Translations under genes and position numbers: made by a program | DNA from: an uncultured Campylobacter sp. | GTDB lineage: Bacteria; Campylobacterota; Campylobacteria; Campylobacterales; Campylobacteraceae | Reading direction: 5' to 3' | NCBI RefSeq assembly: GCF_937980635.1 | Contig: NZ_CALJPG010000035.1 | Coordinates: 1 to 46,557, forward strand | Length of the DNA: 46,557 nt | The notes under the pieces: generated by a model | Databases searched by the model: none | What the model was told of the DNA's origin: nothing | What the model saw: the letters and a program-made list of their open reading frames with translations, nothing else | Shown: positions 1 to 9,482 of the stretch, piece after piece | Numbering within the stretch: position 1 is the first letter of the stretch | Layout of the letters: the number at the start of each line of letters is the position of its first letter

Positions 1-2
1 CG

Positions 3-29
3 GCGGAATTCGCTCTTTATGAATTCCGC
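3..29. other. Perfect 9-bp inverted repeat at window start
   Basis: GCGGAATTC (3-11) and GAATTCCGC (21-29) form a perfect stem around a 9-base loop. It lies just upstream of the first gene's likely promoter, so it may end transcription of a gene left of the window. No U-run follows on either strand, so a terminator role is only possible. Confidence 0.4.
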
Positions 30-39
30 TAAATTTCGC

Positions 40-45
40 TACAAT
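40..45 (+). promoter_or_regulatory. Putative -10 box of the DUF3137-type gene
   Basis: TACAAT lies 28 bases before the ATG at 74, with AAATTT upstream of it. Campylobacter sigma-70 promoters usually show a good -10 and no clear -35, which fits. An AAGGA ribosome site (about 64-68) follows at suitable spacing. Confidence 0.5.
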
Positions 46-73
46 ACGGGCGAAATTTTTATCAAGGATAGAT

Positions 74-1042
74 ATGTCGCCTGCTCTGCAAGATGTCGTT
101 TCGCAGACTTTAACCGAACAAAAAGCGTGCGCTAGAGTTTTTAATAGATACCGCTACCTCAGTATAGCCGCTTTTCTTGCGATCCTGTTCGTAGCAATGT
201 ATCTAGACGGCGTCAAAGCGGATACTCCTTTGATAAAAATTGCCGAAATTTTAGGTACCTTAATTTTTCTTCAGATCTTTTGGATATTTCTTCTGCATTG
301 TGCCGGTCAAGAAACTGAAGCGGAAATTCGCTACTACAAATTTTATAAAGAGATATTCGTCCGCGCCGTAATAAACGATATAGATGCCGGTTTAAAATAC
401 GATCCATATACCGGCATGCAAGAAGAGGAATTTCAAAAATTTAAAATTTATAGGAAATCTAGGATCAAAAGCGAGGATCGGATTACGGGTGTGTACTGTG
501 GGATTAAATTTAGCCTCAGCGAGGTACATAGTAATGGTAGGTTTTACATGAAAACGGATAATCCGCTCATAGCGGCGATTATGTTGATCAAAGTATTCTA
601 CGATAACTATATGGACTTTGACGGCAACGTACTGATCTGCGAGCTCGCGAAAAAAACCTCGGGTAAAACGATAGTGGTAAGCAGGGAGCTAAACGCCAAG
701 ATCTTCGGCGAAAAAGAGATGATGGACGATGTGGATTTTATGCGCGATTTTCGCGTGTTTGCGGATGACAAAGTAGAAGCGCGCTATTTGCTAACGCCCG
801 CGTTCATGGAGAGCCTGCGCGAAATAAATCGCGAAACGAGCGGCGAGTTTAGCTTGAGCGCGGTATTTATGGATGAGCGTTTATATCTATTTTTAAACGG
901 TGCACCCGATCTTTTCGAAACTACACTTTTTGGTAGGCTCGCTAGCATAGAACTCGCGCGCGAATACCAAACGCAGATCCGAAAAATTTTAAGCCTAATC
1001 GAAACACTGGGGCCACAAATTAGCAGGACGCATTGCGGCTGA
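74..1042 (+). CDS. DUF3137-type inner-membrane protein
   Basis: A 322-residue protein of unknown function. Two hydrophobic segments (about residues 29-46 and 57-75) form a membrane hairpin, followed by a soluble cytoplasmic domain. The stretch DDKVEARYLLTPAFMESL near residue 235 is the signature I associate with the DUF3137 family, whose function is not established. The ATG at 74 has an AAGGA site 5-9 bases upstream and a -10 box at 40-45, so the start is well supported. It stands alone on the plus strand with about 600 bases of non-coding DNA behind it, so it is probably monocistronic. The family call is from memory of motifs. Confidence 0.75.
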   Translation: MSPALQDVVSQTLTEQKACARVFNRYRYLSIAAFLAILFVAMYLDGVKADTPLIKIAEILGTLIFLQIFWIFLLHCAGQETEAEIRYYKFYKEIFVRAVINDIDAGLKYDPYTGMQEEEFQKFKIYRKSRIKSEDRITGVYCGIKFSLSEVHSNGRFYMKTDNPLIAAIMLIKVFYDNYMDFDGNVLICELAKKTSGKTIVVSRELNAKIFGEKEMMDDVDFMRDFRVFADDKVEARYLLTPAFMESLREINRETSGEFSLSAVFMDERLYLFLNGAPDLFETTLFGRLASIELAREYQTQIRKILSLIETLGPQISRTHCG

Positions 1043-1610
1043 AATTTTGTATCAACTAAATTTAGGTCGGGGGGAATTTTTAACGAAGCGTAGTTTCGAC
1101 AAAAACATAAAATTTAATCAGCGGCACAATCGCTCGGCGGCTGTTCAAAATTTAAACGAGTGATACGATTAGAGAGATGAAGCGCCTGCCGCGAATAAAT
1201 TTAAAGCAAAAGCGCCCGTGTCTCGTAAATAAATTTAACCGCGCCTTGTATCGCGACACAATGCTTTGAGCGCCAAACTCGCATAGCGGCAAATTGAATC
1301 GGTAGCGCCCGCGATGATGAAATTTAAAAGTAGATCCGCAAGGACGAAATTTAAATTTAAAAGTAAGTCCGCGACAAGAGTTAAATTTAGAGCGCGCACG
1401 GCGTTTGCAAAAGCCGCACGCTAAAAGGTATCTGCCCTAACGCATGTCGCAATGTATCAATCACAAAGTGCCGGCTCTGCACGTATTGTCAAGTTCCACT
1501 AAAATTTCCGCTAAAATCCTCGCCACGCGTTCCTGCATCGTCTCATAAAACACCATCGTAAGCTGGATTGTAAATTTAAATTATTAAAGAATTCGAGAGA
1601 GGCGAAATTT
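1043..1610. other. Non-coding stretch with short AAATTTAAA-type repeats
   Basis: About 570 bases between two convergent genes with no credible reading frame on either strand. It is rich in AAATTT words. A short motif, roughly AAGTAGATCCGCAAGGAC, occurs near 1328 and again in altered form near 1369. A related copy lies near 3232 between serA and rpsA. I see no RNA gene or mobile element. Confidence 0.6.
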
Positions 1611-1634
1611 AAAATTCCGCCCCCTAAGCGGGAA
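1611..1634 (-). terminator. Candidate terminator of serA
   Basis: Directly after the serA stop on the minus strand, CCGC and GCGG (plus 1628-1631 and 1617-1620) form a short GC stem with flanking T/A pairs. It is followed by AATTTT. The stem is short and has a bulge, so support is moderate. Confidence 0.4.
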
Positions 1635-1638
1635 AATA

Positions 1639-3216
1639 TTAAAGCGCCGCGTAGCGCACCATTAGGCAGGTTTGAAGCGCCGCCAGCTTATCTAGCGTAC
1701 TTTTTTGCACTTCGGAATCGACCAGAATGACCGCCAAAGCGTCCCCCTCCTCGCCTCTGCCTAGGCGAAAATCCGCGATATTAATGTTTTCGTCGGCTAG
1801 GATCGTGCTTATGGATTTGATAACGCCCGGCACGTCGGTGTTTTTGAAGATTATCATCTTGCCTTTCGGCTTAAAATCGGTCTTAAATCCGCCGATATTT
1901 ACGATACGCTCCTCGCTTCCGTCAAAGACGGTACCCGCGACGTTTGAGATTGCTTTATTGGTCGTAACCTTGACCGCGATCTCGCTTTTATAAATACTAT
2001 TTGTAAGCTCGCCAAAGCTCGTCTCGATGCCCTTTTCATACGCGAGAAATTTTGTATTGACGTAATTTAGCGAGTCGCCCAAAGAGTCGCGAAGCGCGCC
2101 GACGATGGCAAAAACGAGCATCGATTTTAGATACTGCACCACCTCGCCGCTACCCTCGATGCGAATCGATTTGATCGGGCCTTTGTTGATCTGTGCCGCA
2201 AGATAGGCCATTTTGGAGACCAAATTTATATACGGCTCAATTCCGCGCGGCAGATCCTCGAGCTTAAGCGGCAAATTTAAAGCGTTTGGATAGTTTAAGC
2301 CGCGTGCGGCGCTGATAGCCTGCTCTGCGGCTTCCCGGGCGATATTGCTTTGAGATTCGAGCGTATTTGCGCCAAGATGCGGAGTCGCGCTTAAATTTTC
2401 GATATCCAAAAGCTCGTGATCGGTCGCAGGCTCTTTATCAAAAACGTCAATGCCGAGATACGCGATCTTGCCGCTGCGTAGATTGTTTGCGAGCGCTTTT
2501 TCATTATACAGCCCGCCTCTGGCGCAGTTTATTAGGCGCACGCCATCTTTCATCTTCGCTATTTGCGGCTCGCCTACCATATTTATCGTCTCTTGATTTT
2601 TCGGCGTATGGATAGTGATGAAGTCGCAAGATAAAATTTCGTCGAAATTTTTCGTATATTTTACTCCGAGCTTCGTGGCCTTTTCGGGCTCGATATAGGG
2701 ATCATAGGCGATGACGTTCATCCCAAACGCAAGCGCGCGAACCCCCACGCGCGAACCGATATTTCCAAAGCCGATGATGCCGAGGCTCTTTTTATAAAGC
2801 TCGGTACCATACCATTTCTCGCGCTTCCAAATTCTATTAATTTTAAGATCGTTGCAGGAATTTACATATTTGCGCGCCGCATTTAGCAAGTGGCACATAG
2901 TCATTTCGACCGCGGCGATGGTATTTGCCGTAGGTACGTTCATCAAAATAATGCCGCGCTTGGAGCAGCCGTCGATGTCGCAGTTATCTACGCCGACGCC
3001 CGCACGCACGATCGCTTTTAGCTTGGTGCCTGCGCCAAGGAATTTCTCATCCACCGCCGTAGAGCTTCTGGTGATCGCAACATCCGCATCGCCTAAAATT
3101 CCATAAAGCTCGCTCTTGGGCACGCTCGTGGCGTCGATTACTTTAACATCCGATTCTTGCTTAAGCAGATCAAAACCGATTTTGTGGATTGCGTCGCAGA
3201 CTATGATAGTTTTCAT
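1639..3216 (-). CDS. serA: D-3-phosphoglycerate dehydrogenase
   Basis: Oxidises 3-phosphoglycerate to 3-phosphohydroxypyruvate with NAD+, the first step of serine synthesis, in the cytoplasm. The 525-residue protein has the long bacterial form. It contains the Rossmann motif GIIGFGNIGSRVG, the catalytic region INCARGGLYNE, DVFDKEP, ATPHLGANT with the catalytic His, an intervening domain, and a C-terminal ACT domain that usually binds serine. I place the start at the ATG at 3216, ten codons inside the longest frame, because AAGG precedes it at good spacing and the protein then begins MKTIIVCDAI as expected. It follows rpsA by 56 bases, with a strong hairpin between them. Confidence 0.95.
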   Translation of the reverse strand: MKTIIVCDAIHKIGFDLLKQESDVKVIDATSVPKSELYGILGDADVAITRSSTAVDEKFLGAGTKLKAIVRAGVGVDNCDIDGCSKRGIILMNVPTANTIAAVEMTMCHLLNAARKYVNSCNDLKINRIWKREKWYGTELYKKSLGIIGFGNIGSRVGVRALAFGMNVIAYDPYIEPEKATKLGVKYTKNFDEILSCDFITIHTPKNQETINMVGEPQIAKMKDGVRLINCARGGLYNEKALANNLRSGKIAYLGIDVFDKEPATDHELLDIENLSATPHLGANTLESQSNIAREAAEQAISAARGLNYPNALNLPLKLEDLPRGIEPYINLVSKMAYLAAQINKGPIKSIRIEGSGEVVQYLKSMLVFAIVGALRDSLGDSLNYVNTKFLAYEKGIETSFGELTNSIYKSEIAVKVTTNKAISNVAGTVFDGSEERIVNIGGFKTDFKPKGKMIIFKNTDVPGVIKSISTILADENINIADFRLGRGEEGDALAVILVDSEVQKSTLDKLAALQTCLMVRYAAL

Positions 3217-3240
3217 TAAATTTAACCTTTTGAAGTAGGT

Positions 3241-3264
3241 CCGCAAGGCGGGGATGCCTTGCGG
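3241..3264 (-). promoter_or_regulatory. Strong hairpin between rpsA and serA
   Basis: CCGCAAGGC (3241-3249) and GCCTTGCGG (3256-3264) make a perfect 9-bp GC-rich stem with a 6-base loop. It sits 8 bases after the rpsA stop and 24 bases before the serA ATG. No U-run follows on the minus strand. It may therefore lower read-through, stabilise the rpsA message or mark a processing site rather than act as a full terminator. Confidence 0.55.
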
Positions 3265-3272
3265 AAAGAGTT

Positions 3273-4940
3273 TTATTTATTTAGTTGATCTTTGATTAGA
3301 TCCCCTAGGCTTTGCTTCTCGTCGTCGTTGCTATTGATCTCATTTAGCGCCTCGCGCTCCTTCTGATGAGCCAGCCTACGCACGCTTAGGCGAATTCTGT
3401 TTTTCTTCTCGTCGATGAAAGCGATCGCAGCCTCGATCTCGTCGCCCACTTTTAGGCTATCTACGCTTACGTTGCCAAGATCTTCCTTGCGGATAAGCGC
3501 GTCGATACCGCCTCCCAGCTCGACAAAAATTCCGAACTCTTTAATATCGCGGATCTTGCCTTTTACGACATCGCCTTGATTGTGGCTCTTGGCGTAATCG
3601 CTAATAGGGCTATCGCCGAGCTCTTTGTGGTTTAGAGAAATTTTTTGAGTATCTTTGTCGATCTTGATGATCTTAACCTCGATCTCGTCGCCTACTTTGA
3701 ATAAATTTTTGCACTTCTCGCCGCGATCCCACGAAGCGTCTTCGTTATGCAAAAGCCCCTCTACGCCGTCGATCCTCACAAACGCGCCGAAGTTTGTAAT
3801 CGTAGTGACGCTGCCTTTTAGCACGTCGCCCACTTTATGCTTAGCGACAAACTCGTCAAAAGGCTTGGTGAGTAAATTTTTAAGGCTCACGCGTAATCTA
3901 CGCTCACTAGGGTTGATCTCTACGACCTCGACGTCAAGCTCCTCACCCTCGCTGATGAAATCTTTCGGATTTTTGATATTTTTATCCCACGAAATTTCAC
4001 TAATATGCAAAAAACCCTCGATGTCATTGCCGAGATCGACAAACGCGCCATAAGGCTCGATATTACTTACTTTTACGCGGATAGTATCGCCCACTTCCAG
4101 GCTATCTTTGATCTCGTTCCAAGGATCGGGCATCGCCTCTTTGATCGAAAGAGAGAGATGTTTTTTATCGTTGTCGTATTTGATAACTTTAACTGGAACC
4201 TTATCGCCCTCTTTGTAGAGCGAGCTTGGATTTACAGGACCTTTGTATGAAATTTCGCTGTAGTGCACGAGTCCGTCCACGCCGCCTACGTCTACAAACA
4301 TACCGTAGGTGGTGATTTTTTTGACGACGCCTTCGATGATGCCCTCAGTGGCGATTACTTTTTCGATCGCCTCTTTGCTTGCTTTGCGATCCTCATCAAG
4401 TAGCTTCTTGCGCGATACTACGATGCTTTGTTCGTCTCTATCAACTTTAATGATCTTTACCTTGAAATTTTTACCGACAGCGCCATTTGGGTTTTTAAGC
4501 GCGCTTTGCGAGCGCGGTATAAAAAATTCCACATCATCTGAGTTAGCACAAACGAAACCGCCCTTATTAAACGATAGAATTTTAACGTCATAGACATTCT
4601 CTGCGTTTTCATCATAGGAGTCGATGAACGCCTTTACTTTTTCCTTCTTTAGAGCCTTTTTATACGATACGACCGGGCGACCGCCTCTGCTTCCGATAAT
4701 AGCGACTTTGATGTCATCTCCTACATTAACCTGCGGGTTTCCTTGATCGTCGCTAACCTCGGCGGCATCTAAAATACCCTCCGACTTCCTGCCTACGTCT
4801 ATGAAAACCTCGCCGTCCTTAAGGGCGATAACCTTACCTGTGACGACCTCGTCGCGAGACTTCCCGGCGTCATACTCCTCTAACAATGTCGCAAAATCTT
4901 CCTCTGCGTGGTTTTGAACCTTCTCGTTCACCTCAGCCAT
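3273..4940 (-). CDS. rpsA: 30S ribosomal protein S1
   Basis: A 555-residue RNA-binding protein of the small ribosomal subunit that helps recruit mRNA. Six consecutive S1 (OB-fold) repeats can be read, for example GIIEGVVKKITTYGMFVDVGGVDGLVHYSEIS, broken here as GVVKKITTYGMFVDVGG and GLVHYSEIS. The repeats nearest the N-terminus are more divergent, as usual for S1. Length matches the 550-560 residues typical of epsilonproteobacterial S1. The ATG at 4940 follows AAAGGAAGC. It sits between ispH and serA, the order I recall from C. jejuni. Confidence 0.96.
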   Translation of the reverse strand: MAEVNEKVQNHAEEDFATLLEEYDAGKSRDEVVTGKVIALKDGEVFIDVGRKSEGILDAAEVSDDQGNPQVNVGDDIKVAIIGSRGGRPVVSYKKALKKEKVKAFIDSYDENAENVYDVKILSFNKGGFVCANSDDVEFFIPRSQSALKNPNGAVGKNFKVKIIKVDRDEQSIVVSRKKLLDEDRKASKEAIEKVIATEGIIEGVVKKITTYGMFVDVGGVDGLVHYSEISYKGPVNPSSLYKEGDKVPVKVIKYDNDKKHLSLSIKEAMPDPWNEIKDSLEVGDTIRVKVSNIEPYGAFVDLGNDIEGFLHISEISWDKNIKNPKDFISEGEELDVEVVEINPSERRLRVSLKNLLTKPFDEFVAKHKVGDVLKGSVTTITNFGAFVRIDGVEGLLHNEDASWDRGEKCKNLFKVGDEIEVKIIKIDKDTQKISLNHKELGDSPISDYAKSHNQGDVVKGKIRDIKEFGIFVELGGGIDALIRKEDLGNVSVDSLKVGDEIEAAIAFIDEKKNRIRLSVRRLAHQKEREALNEINSNDDEKQSLGDLIKDQLNK

Positions 4941-5054
4941 ATGCTTCCTTTAAATTTATTTGTGCTTTTTTTGAAAAGAACTAAAATACGCGATTTTAGC
5001 TAAAATTTGCTTTCGATTTGATAAATTTCTAAGAGTAAATTTTGATAAGAGGGC

Positions 5055-5891
5055 TTATAAATTCTGCGTTAGATTTTCGATTCGCGCTACTACTTTTTTG
5101 ATGATCCAATCGGGCGTACTGGCTCCTGCGGAGATGCCGCAGAGGCTTTTGTTTTCAAACCACGAGCGTTCAAGCTCGCTTTCGTTTTCTATGAGATAGC
5201 TATCTTTGCAAAAATTTTGCGAAATTAAAAAAAGCTGCTTGGTGTTGGAGGAATTTTTCCCGCCTACGATTATCATCACGTCGGCCTTTTGTGATAGGCT
5301 TTTCACGGCTTCTTGATTTTCCAGCGTCGCATTGCAAATCGTATTAAAAATTCTCAGCTCCCTCGCGCGCTGCATCAAAAAATCCGCGATTTTAGTAAAG
5401 CTTTCTATCTTTTTCGTAGTCTGCGAAACGAGCGCGACGCGAGGTCCAAGCTTAACGTCTTGCAGTTCCTTCGTATCCATAATCACGAATACGCGCGATT
5501 TTGCGTAGGATTTCACGCCCTTTACCTCGGGATGATTTTTATCGCCGAAGATCACGATGTCGTAACCCTCCGCGCTCATCTTTTCTACGATCTGCTGCGG
5601 CTTGGTCACGAAGGGGCAGGTAGCGTCGATGAGCTCCTTATTTTGCGCCTTTAATCTTTGCAGATCGTCCTTTTGGATGCCATGGGTGCGGATGATGAGC
5701 TTTTGCTCATCGGTGATCTCGCCAACGCCCTCCAGGGTTTTGACGCCGAAATTTTGCTTTAAACGGTTAATCTCTTCGGCGTTATGTATCAGTTCGCCTA
5801 TCGTAGCAGCCTCGCCGGCGCTTTCTGCGATCTTGATCGCGCGCTTGACGCCGAAGCAAAAGCCGTAGCTTTTGGCCATCTCAATCTTCAA
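5055..5891 (-). CDS. ispH: 4-hydroxy-3-methylbut-2-enyl diphosphate reductase
   Basis: Last enzyme of the MEP isoprenoid pathway, an iron-sulfur reductase that makes IPP and DMAPP from HMBPP. The three conserved cluster cysteines are visible: C12 in GFCFGV, C92 in DATCPFV and C186 in TICNAT. The substrate-pocket histidines lie in GELIHN (H36), IRTHG (H70) and DKNHPEV (H120), and the SSNT motif is in KNSSNTKQL. The length of 278 is normal for the short bacterial form. The start MKIEMAKSYGFCFG overlaps the end of aroA by 11 bases, which indicates translational coupling. Confidence 0.95.
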   Translation of the reverse strand: MKIEMAKSYGFCFGVKRAIKIAESAGEAATIGELIHNAEEINRLKQNFGVKTLEGVGEITDEQKLIIRTHGIQKDDLQRLKAQNKELIDATCPFVTKPQQIVEKMSAEGYDIVIFGDKNHPEVKGVKSYAKSRVFVIMDTKELQDVKLGPRVALVSQTTKKIESFTKIADFLMQRARELRIFNTICNATLENQEAVKSLSQKADVMIIVGGKNSSNTKQLFLISQNFCKDSYLIENESELERSWFENKSLCGISAGASTPDWIIKKVVARIENLTQNL

Positions 5892-7155
5892 CGCCGGCTC
5901 CGATCTGTCTTAAAATCGAGGCAAAATTCGGAAACGACGTCGCGATACAATCGCTATCTTCGATGATCATCCCCGATCTTAAACCCAAAATCGCAAAACT
6001 CATCGCGATACGGTGATCGCCGCACGGCGTGATGATCGCCGCGTTCGCCTCGCCACCTTCGATCTGCCAGCCGTCCTGCAGCTCGCGCGCCTTAATACCG
6101 CAGGCACGAAGCCCTTCGCAGGTTACCTTTATGCGGTCGCACTCCTTCACGCGCAGCTCGGCGGCATTTTTGAGCACGCTACTTCCCTGCGCGCAAGCAA
6201 AGGCGATAGCAAGCGCAGGCGCTTCGTCTATCAGCCACGAGATATTTTCGCTAACCTCCACGGCGTGAAGCGGCGCGTAAACGATCTCTATATCGCCGAT
6301 CTGCTCGTAAATTTCGCTCGTTTTATTAAATTTAACCTCGGCGCCCATACGTTTTAAAATTTCATACGCCTCTATGCGGGTTTTGTTTAACAGCATATTT
6401 TTTAGCACTATGCGCGAGCCCGGGGTTATCGCTGCGGCGACTGCGAAGAAAAACGCCGAGCTTGGATCGTTTGGGATAAAAATTTCAAGCGGTTTAAGCG
6501 ACGAGCTAAGCGACGCGACTTCGATCGCAAGTCCGTTTCGCGAAATTTGCGCGCCCATCGCTTTTAGCATCCGCTCGCTGTGATCGCGGCTAAGCTCGGG
6601 CTCGCTAAATTTACATCCGCTGCCGCTCAAGGCTGCTAAAATAAGAGCAGTCTTAACCTGCGCGGACGCAATTTTACTCGCGTATTCAAAATACCCAAGC
6701 TTTTGCCCCAGCACCGCGATAGGCGCCTTTTCGCCGCCTGCTCGTCCGTAAATTTTAGCGCCTACTTTGCAAAGCGGGTCCGCAACGCGCCTCATCGGGC
6801 GCTCGCTTAGATACCGATCGCCGCATAGCACGAAAAAGCCCTCGCGTCCCGCCAAAAAGCCCATAAATAGCCGCATTGCAGTGCCAGAGTTGCCGCAATC
6901 AAGCGGGACGTTAGGCTCTTTGATAACCTCCGGCGGAGTGATTAAAATTTCGCTAGCGTCGCGCTGCACGCAAGCACCCAAAAGCTCCACTATTTTTAGC
7001 GTATTTAGCGTATCCTCGGCGGCTAGATAGTTTGAAATTTTACTCGTCCCCTCCGCTAGCAGCGAAAAGATCGCCGCACGATGCGAGATCGATTTATCCG
7101 CGGCAATGTTTGAAATCTCCGCTCGCAAAGGGCCCGCTTGCGCAAAAATTCTCAT
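5881..7155 (-). CDS. aroA: 3-phosphoshikimate 1-carboxyvinyltransferase (EPSP synthase)
   Basis: Transfers enolpyruvyl from PEP to shikimate-3-phosphate in the shikimate pathway. Motifs seen are DKSISHRAA near the start, LDCGNSGTAMRL around residue 85, and RVKECDRI with GDHRIAMSFAI in the C-terminal half. At 424 residues the length is typical. The ATG at 7155 overlaps the pheT stop by four bases (ATGA), so it is coupled to pheT. Linkage to pheS/pheT makes sense because the pathway supplies phenylalanine. Confidence 0.96.
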   Translation of the reverse strand: MRIFAQAGPLRAEISNIAADKSISHRAAIFSLLAEGTSKISNYLAAEDTLNTLKIVELLGACVQRDASEILITPPEVIKEPNVPLDCGNSGTAMRLFMGFLAGREGFFVLCGDRYLSERPMRRVADPLCKVGAKIYGRAGGEKAPIAVLGQKLGYFEYASKIASAQVKTALILAALSGSGCKFSEPELSRDHSERMLKAMGAQISRNGLAIEVASLSSSLKPLEIFIPNDPSSAFFFAVAAAITPGSRIVLKNMLLNKTRIEAYEILKRMGAEVKFNKTSEIYEQIGDIEIVYAPLHAVEVSENISWLIDEAPALAIAFACAQGSSVLKNAAELRVKECDRIKVTCEGLRACGIKARELQDGWQIEGGEANAAIITPCGDHRIAMSFAILGLRSGMIIEDSDCIATSFPNFASILRQIGAGVED

Positions 7156-9482
7156 CGCAGTCCAAGTCCTAGCTCGCTGCTAAGCGCGGCTAAAATTTTA
7201 TCGGTAAAGCCCGCCACTTCCTCGTCGCAGAGGGTTTTTTGAAGGTCTTGAAATACAAGCCTGATCGTCAGGCTCTTTGAATCGCCCAGGCTTTCGTCGC
7301 TATAAAGATCGCTCGGGATAAATTCCTTTAGCGCCTCGATTTTAAGGGCGTCTATGCACTGCTTGATCTGCTCGAAACGCATTCCGCTCGGCACCAAAAT
7401 ACTTAGATCGCGCGATACGCTAGGGAATTTCGAATAAACGTCCGCTACGATATTTTTAAATTTAAGCTTGGAAAAATCGATCTCGCACAGATAGCTTTTA
7501 TCCAGATCGCGCCCTGCTTCTACGGCGTAATCCACGCGCCCGATAAAGCCCACTATTTCGCCGCCTTGCTCAATCTGCGCCTGCTCGAATTCGCTTAAAA
7601 ATTTCAAATTTTCGCCAGGCAGCCTGACTTTAAATTTACCGATGACGCTTTGGATTAAATTTGCAAAATACAAAAAATCGACTGCGGTGGGTTTTGCGCC
7701 GGCCGCGATAGAGGGCTCCGCCTTTAGTCCGCTAGCGATAAAGCCCAGTCTTAGGCTCTGCGCGCCGTCCGCATCAAACACCTCTCCTAGCTCAAAAAGC
7801 TTGACGCTTCTGCGAGAATTCTTTAAATTTCGCTCAGCAGATTCCAGCAGATGATTAATCAGCGTCGGTCTTAGCGCGTCCAGTTCTCCGTTTATCGGAT
7901 TTAAAATTTTAACCTTGCACGGCGCAAAGCCTAAGCTTTCTAGCGCCTTGCCGTCGTCAAATACATAATGTACGCACTCGAAAAATCCCACTGCTGCCGC
8001 CTTGCTGCGAAGCTTGCGCCCGTTTTGTAAATTTATGTAGGTATCGTTTAGGCGGTTTTTTTCGTAGAAGCTTAGCGGCGCGGCGGCGATATTATCTATG
8101 CCTACGATACGCACGATCTCCTCGCACACGTCGTGGGAATTTACGATATCGTGGCGGAAAGGCGGCACCTTGGCGGTAATGAGATCGGCTTCGACGCCCA
8201 CATCAAAGCCCAGCCTTTTTAAAATTTTTACGATCTTATCACGCGGAATTTGCGCGCCGATCATTGAGTTTATCTCTTTTTCGCTAAAGCCCACTATAAG
8301 CGGCTCCAAAGCGTTTGAAATCTTTTGTGTGCCCGCATATAGGCTAACGGCTTTATTTTTAAGTAGCAATCTAAATAGCAGATCTAGCCCCAGCCTAAGC
8401 TTTGGCTCGCTGCCTCTACTTGAGCGATACACATGCTCGTCGCCTTTTAGGCTTTTGTTTTCGTTTACTGCTTTAGCAATGATTAGTGGCGCGGTGTAGT
8501 TTGCCTCTAATAGCACCACTTTGCTACTGCAACACGCCTTTAGCTCCGCGTCTTGGCAAATCCCTGCTACGCTAAGCAGTCTCTTGCCCGCATAAACGCC
8601 GAACTCACCGTTTGGCATAGGCTTTATGTCAAGCGCTACCTTGCCATCTGTGGAAGCGATCTTTTCAAAATCATAAGCGCGCAGCAATACTCCGGTAGAA
8701 TGAGTAGAGTAGTTGATGAAATTTTGCACCGCGCAGCTTTGCAAAATACCAACGCTTGCAAGACGCAAGGTCTGCTTTAAATTTAACTTCAGCTCGCCTT
8801 TGATCTCGTAAGCTCGAAAAGCAAATTTAGCGCTTACCTCATCGCTTGCACGCACGCTTAAAATTCTACCGATACCAGGTGCTCCGTCGGCATCTTCAAA
8901 TTCGTGCTTTTCCTTTAGCGGCAGATCAAGCGCTGCGCCTAGATCGCGCGCTATACCTAAGATGCTAAGGCAGTCGCCGCGATTAGCGGTAAGCTCAATC
9001 TCGATAAGATCATCATTAAAAATTTCATACTCGCGCAGCTCCTTGCCGAGCACGAGCTCGCCGATGCTGCTATCAAGCACCATAATGCCGTCATTCGTCT
9101 TAGCAAGTCCAAGCTCGGTTGCCGAACAGATCATGCCAAAGCTCTCCACTCCGCGAAGTTTGGCGGGCTTTATCTCAAGTCCGCTCGGCAGCATGGTACC
9201 GATCAGGCTAACTGCGACATATTGTCCTGCCTCGACGTTTTTCGCGCCGCAGACGATCTGCAGACTCTGCTTACCGACATCAACCTCGCAGACATTTAGA
9301 TGATCAGAATTCTCGTGACGACGCTTGCTTTTTACGAGTCCTACGACGACGCCTTTAGGAAGTGAAATTTTATCGTGAGCGTCAACCTCAAGACCGATGG
9401 AATTTAGCGTAGAAAGCAGCCTTTCGCTTGAAATTTCGCTTATATCAATCCACTCCTGCAACCAATTTCTCGTTATTATCAT
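7152..9482 (-). CDS. pheT: Phenylalanyl-tRNA synthetase beta chain
   Basis: Beta subunit of the alpha2-beta2 synthetase that charges tRNA-Phe. The 776-residue protein shows the expected order: an N-terminal tRNA-binding OB domain (about 40-150, with HLNVCEVDVG and QIVCGAKNV), B3/B4 editing region, B5 domain, catalytic-like core, and a C-terminal ferredoxin-like anticodon-binding domain (from about 690, FPSVSRDLSILV). It overlaps pheS by four bases (ATGA) at one end and aroA by four at the other, so the three are one translationally coupled unit. Confidence 0.96.
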   Translation of the reverse strand: MIITRNWLQEWIDISEISSERLLSTLNSIGLEVDAHDKISLPKGVVVGLVKSKRRHENSDHLNVCEVDVGKQSLQIVCGAKNVEAGQYVAVSLIGTMLPSGLEIKPAKLRGVESFGMICSATELGLAKTNDGIMVLDSSIGELVLGKELREYEIFNDDLIEIELTANRGDCLSILGIARDLGAALDLPLKEKHEFEDADGAPGIGRILSVRASDEVSAKFAFRAYEIKGELKLNLKQTLRLASVGILQSCAVQNFINYSTHSTGVLLRAYDFEKIASTDGKVALDIKPMPNGEFGVYAGKRLLSVAGICQDAELKACCSSKVVLLEANYTAPLIIAKAVNENKSLKGDEHVYRSSRGSEPKLRLGLDLLFRLLLKNKAVSLYAGTQKISNALEPLIVGFSEKEINSMIGAQIPRDKIVKILKRLGFDVGVEADLITAKVPPFRHDIVNSHDVCEEIVRIVGIDNIAAAPLSFYEKNRLNDTYINLQNGRKLRSKAAAVGFFECVHYVFDDGKALESLGFAPCKVKILNPINGELDALRPTLINHLLESAERNLKNSRRSVKLFELGEVFDADGAQSLRLGFIASGLKAEPSIAAGAKPTAVDFLYFANLIQSVIGKFKVRLPGENLKFLSEFEQAQIEQGGEIVGFIGRVDYAVEAGRDLDKSYLCEIDFSKLKFKNIVADVYSKFPSVSRDLSILVPSGMRFEQIKQCIDALKIEALKEFIPSDLYSDESLGDSKSLTIRLVFQDLQKTLCDEEVAGFTDKILAALSSELGLGLR

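Noticed and set aside
3655..4053. Plus-strand open frame of 132 codons
   Set aside because: Antisense to rpsA; Ser/Thr/Pro-rich shadow composition.
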